Shown here: piece by piece, positions 5,115 to 5,691 of the stretch
Numbering within the stretch: position 1 is the first letter of the stretch
Layout of the letters: each line of letters opens with the position of its first letter
Origin: an uncultured Haemophilus sp.
GTDB taxonomy: Bacteria > Pseudomonadota > Gammaproteobacteria > Enterobacterales > Pasteurellaceae
Assembly (NCBI RefSeq): GCF_905207935.1
Contig: NZ_CAJLNI010000119.1
Span: 1 to 5,691 of the forward strand
Direction: 5' to 3'
Length of the DNA stretch: 5,691 nucleotides
Made by a program: the position numbers and the translations under genes
The notes under the pieces: generated by a model
Database searches by the model: none
The model's input: only the letters and a program-made list of their open reading frames with translations
Told to the model about the DNA's origin: nothing

Positions 5115-5121
5115 CATTTTT

Positions 5122-5484
5122 ATGAAATTGATGAAACATTTATTTAGTTCATTATTTATTGCAGGCGCGATGTTGAGCACAGAAGCGCTTGCAGAAGAAA
5201 AAACAGCTGAGCAGGCTCAACCGCAAACGCAAGTGCAGCAACAAACAGCTGTACAAGCACCATCACAAACAGTACAACAAACGGTGAGTGATAAATTAAA
5301 TATCAATACCGCTAGCGTATCAGACATTCAAAAAGCGCTGATTGGTATTGGGGCGAAAAAAGCAGAAGCCATTGTGCAATACCGTGAAAAACACGGTAGT
5401 TTCACTGCGGCAGAACAACTACTTGAAGTACAAGGCATTGGTAAAGCTACGTTAGAAAAAAACCGAGATCGTATCGTGTTTTAA
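5122..5484 (+). CDS. comE1: ComE1 / ComEA-type helix-hairpin-helix competence DNA-binding protein
   Basis: This is a 120-aa exported protein with a double helix-hairpin-helix DNA-binding domain, counterpart of ComEA and needed for efficient DNA uptake in naturally transformable bacteria. Residues 1-24 form a signal peptide (MKLMKH, hydrophobic core, ALA before the likely cut at 24/25), so the mature protein is probably free in the periplasm, where it would bind incoming double-stranded DNA. Residues about 25-56 are a Gln/Ala/Thr-rich low-complexity linker. The HhH domain spans 58-120: LNINTAS, IGIGAKKAEAIVQYRE (74-89), GSF, then VQGIGKATLEKN (103-114), ending RIVF. It is longer by a few residues than the H. 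influenzae protein as I recall it (about 112). It is preceded by a CRP-S site and an FNR box and followed by its own terminator. Confidence 0.94.
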   Translation: MKLMKHLFSSLFIAGAMLSTEALAEEKTAEQAQPQTQVQQQTAVQAPSQTVQQTVSDKLNINTASVSDIQKALIGIGAKKAEAIVQYREKHGSFTAAEQLLEVQGIGKATLEKNRDRIVF

Positions 5485-5502
5485 TGTTGTTATTTTTATA
5501 TG

Positions 5503-5532
5503 AAAAGCGGAATAGTGATATTCCGCTTTTTT
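5503..5532 (+). terminator. Strong rho-independent terminator after comE1
   Basis: AAAAGCGGAATA (5503-5514) pairs perfectly with TATTCCGCTTTT (5519-5530) around a GTGA loop, which as RNA is a stable GNRA tetraloop, and runs into T residues. It starts 18 nt after the comE1 stop. The flanking A-run could also let it work on the minus strand. Confidence 0.92.
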
Positions 5533-5691
5533 ATTTTTTGAGCAGAAAATTTACCAAAACTTGCAAAATATCAAATTTTTTTGGAATAAGTTGGGGATTT
5601 CTTGCAATGGTTTTATAAGAGAGTAGAATACCAAATGGGTATAGGAATACCTATGTTGTAGTATAAGAAATAATAAACCAACTATTTGGAG
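5533..5691 (+). promoter_or_regulatory. Non-coding leader/promoter region of a gene beyond the right edge
   Basis: This AT-rich stretch holds no gene. A possible promoter is TTGCAA (5602-5607), a 16-bp spacer and TAGAAT (5624-5629). GAATACC occurs twice (5626-5632 and 5645-5651) with the inverted GGTAT (5638-5642) between. CTTGCAA is also repeated (5560 and 5601). The window ends in TTTGGAG, a good ribosome binding site, so a plus-strand start codon probably follows within about 10 bases. Confidence 0.4.

Noticed and set aside
5101..5121. TTG start giving ComE1 seven extra residues
   Set aside because: No ribosome binding site precedes it; the ATG at 5122 has AAAGGA at good spacing and starts a proper signal peptide.
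1..5691. Mobile elements, CRISPR arrays, tRNA/rRNA or a new multigene defence system
   Set aside because: No transposase, repeat-spacer pattern or RNA-gene structure was seen; the genes are housekeeping, competence and one small exported protein.

Overview
This window looks like chromosomal DNA from a Haemophilus-type member of the Pasteurellaceae. The base composition is AT-rich. The 9-bp Haemophilus DNA uptake signal AAGTGCGGT occurs four times exactly (2075, 3481, 3496 on the minus strand, 5026), with one-mismatch variants at 2511, 3023 (minus) and 4620. The genes encode a Haemophilus-like ComE1 and typical gammaproteobacterial GlmU, LspA, IspH, RdgB and YbjQ. I favour a Haemophilus species (parainfluenzae or a relative). 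The gene order does not match what I remember of H. influenzae Rd, where glmU lies far from lspA-ispH, but I could not check this.

Layout. The left edge (1-422, minus) holds the N-terminal 140 codons of a DeoR-family sugar-operon regulator that runs off the window. It diverges from glmU (550-1920), with back-to-back promoters in a 127-bp gap that also holds nested inverted repeats. A hairpin terminator follows glmU. Next comes the overlapping pair lspA-ispH (2037-3469), which ends in a bidirectional terminator built from two inverted uptake signals. That terminator is shared with a convergent gene for a small exported Met/His-rich DUF305 protein (3518-3889, minus). rdgB (4021-4620) diverges from the DUF305 gene and is followed closely by the ybjQ-family gene (4659-4976). 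comE1 (5122-5484) ends the gene set with a strong terminator. The last 160 bases are non-coding and finish in GGAG, probably the ribosome binding site of a gene just outside.

Function. Most genes are housekeeping: UDP-GlcNAc synthesis (glmU), lipoprotein maturation (lspA), isoprenoid precursors (ispH) and nucleotide-pool cleaning (rdgB). comE1 is a natural-competence gene for DNA uptake. I see no phage, insertion sequence, CRISPR, tRNA or rRNA, and no new multigene system.

The interesting content is regulatory. (1) The DUF305 gene has a promoter with the 19-bp spacer and central dyad of MerR-family (CueR-like) metal-responsive promoters, which fits a copper-handling role for this Met/His-rich protein. 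(2) The comE1 upstream region carries a perfect 22-bp CRP-S (Sxy-dependent competence) palindrome joined directly to an uptake signal. (3) Downstream of it, over the likely -10 element, lies an exact FNR consensus box, suggesting that oxygen also controls this competence gene.
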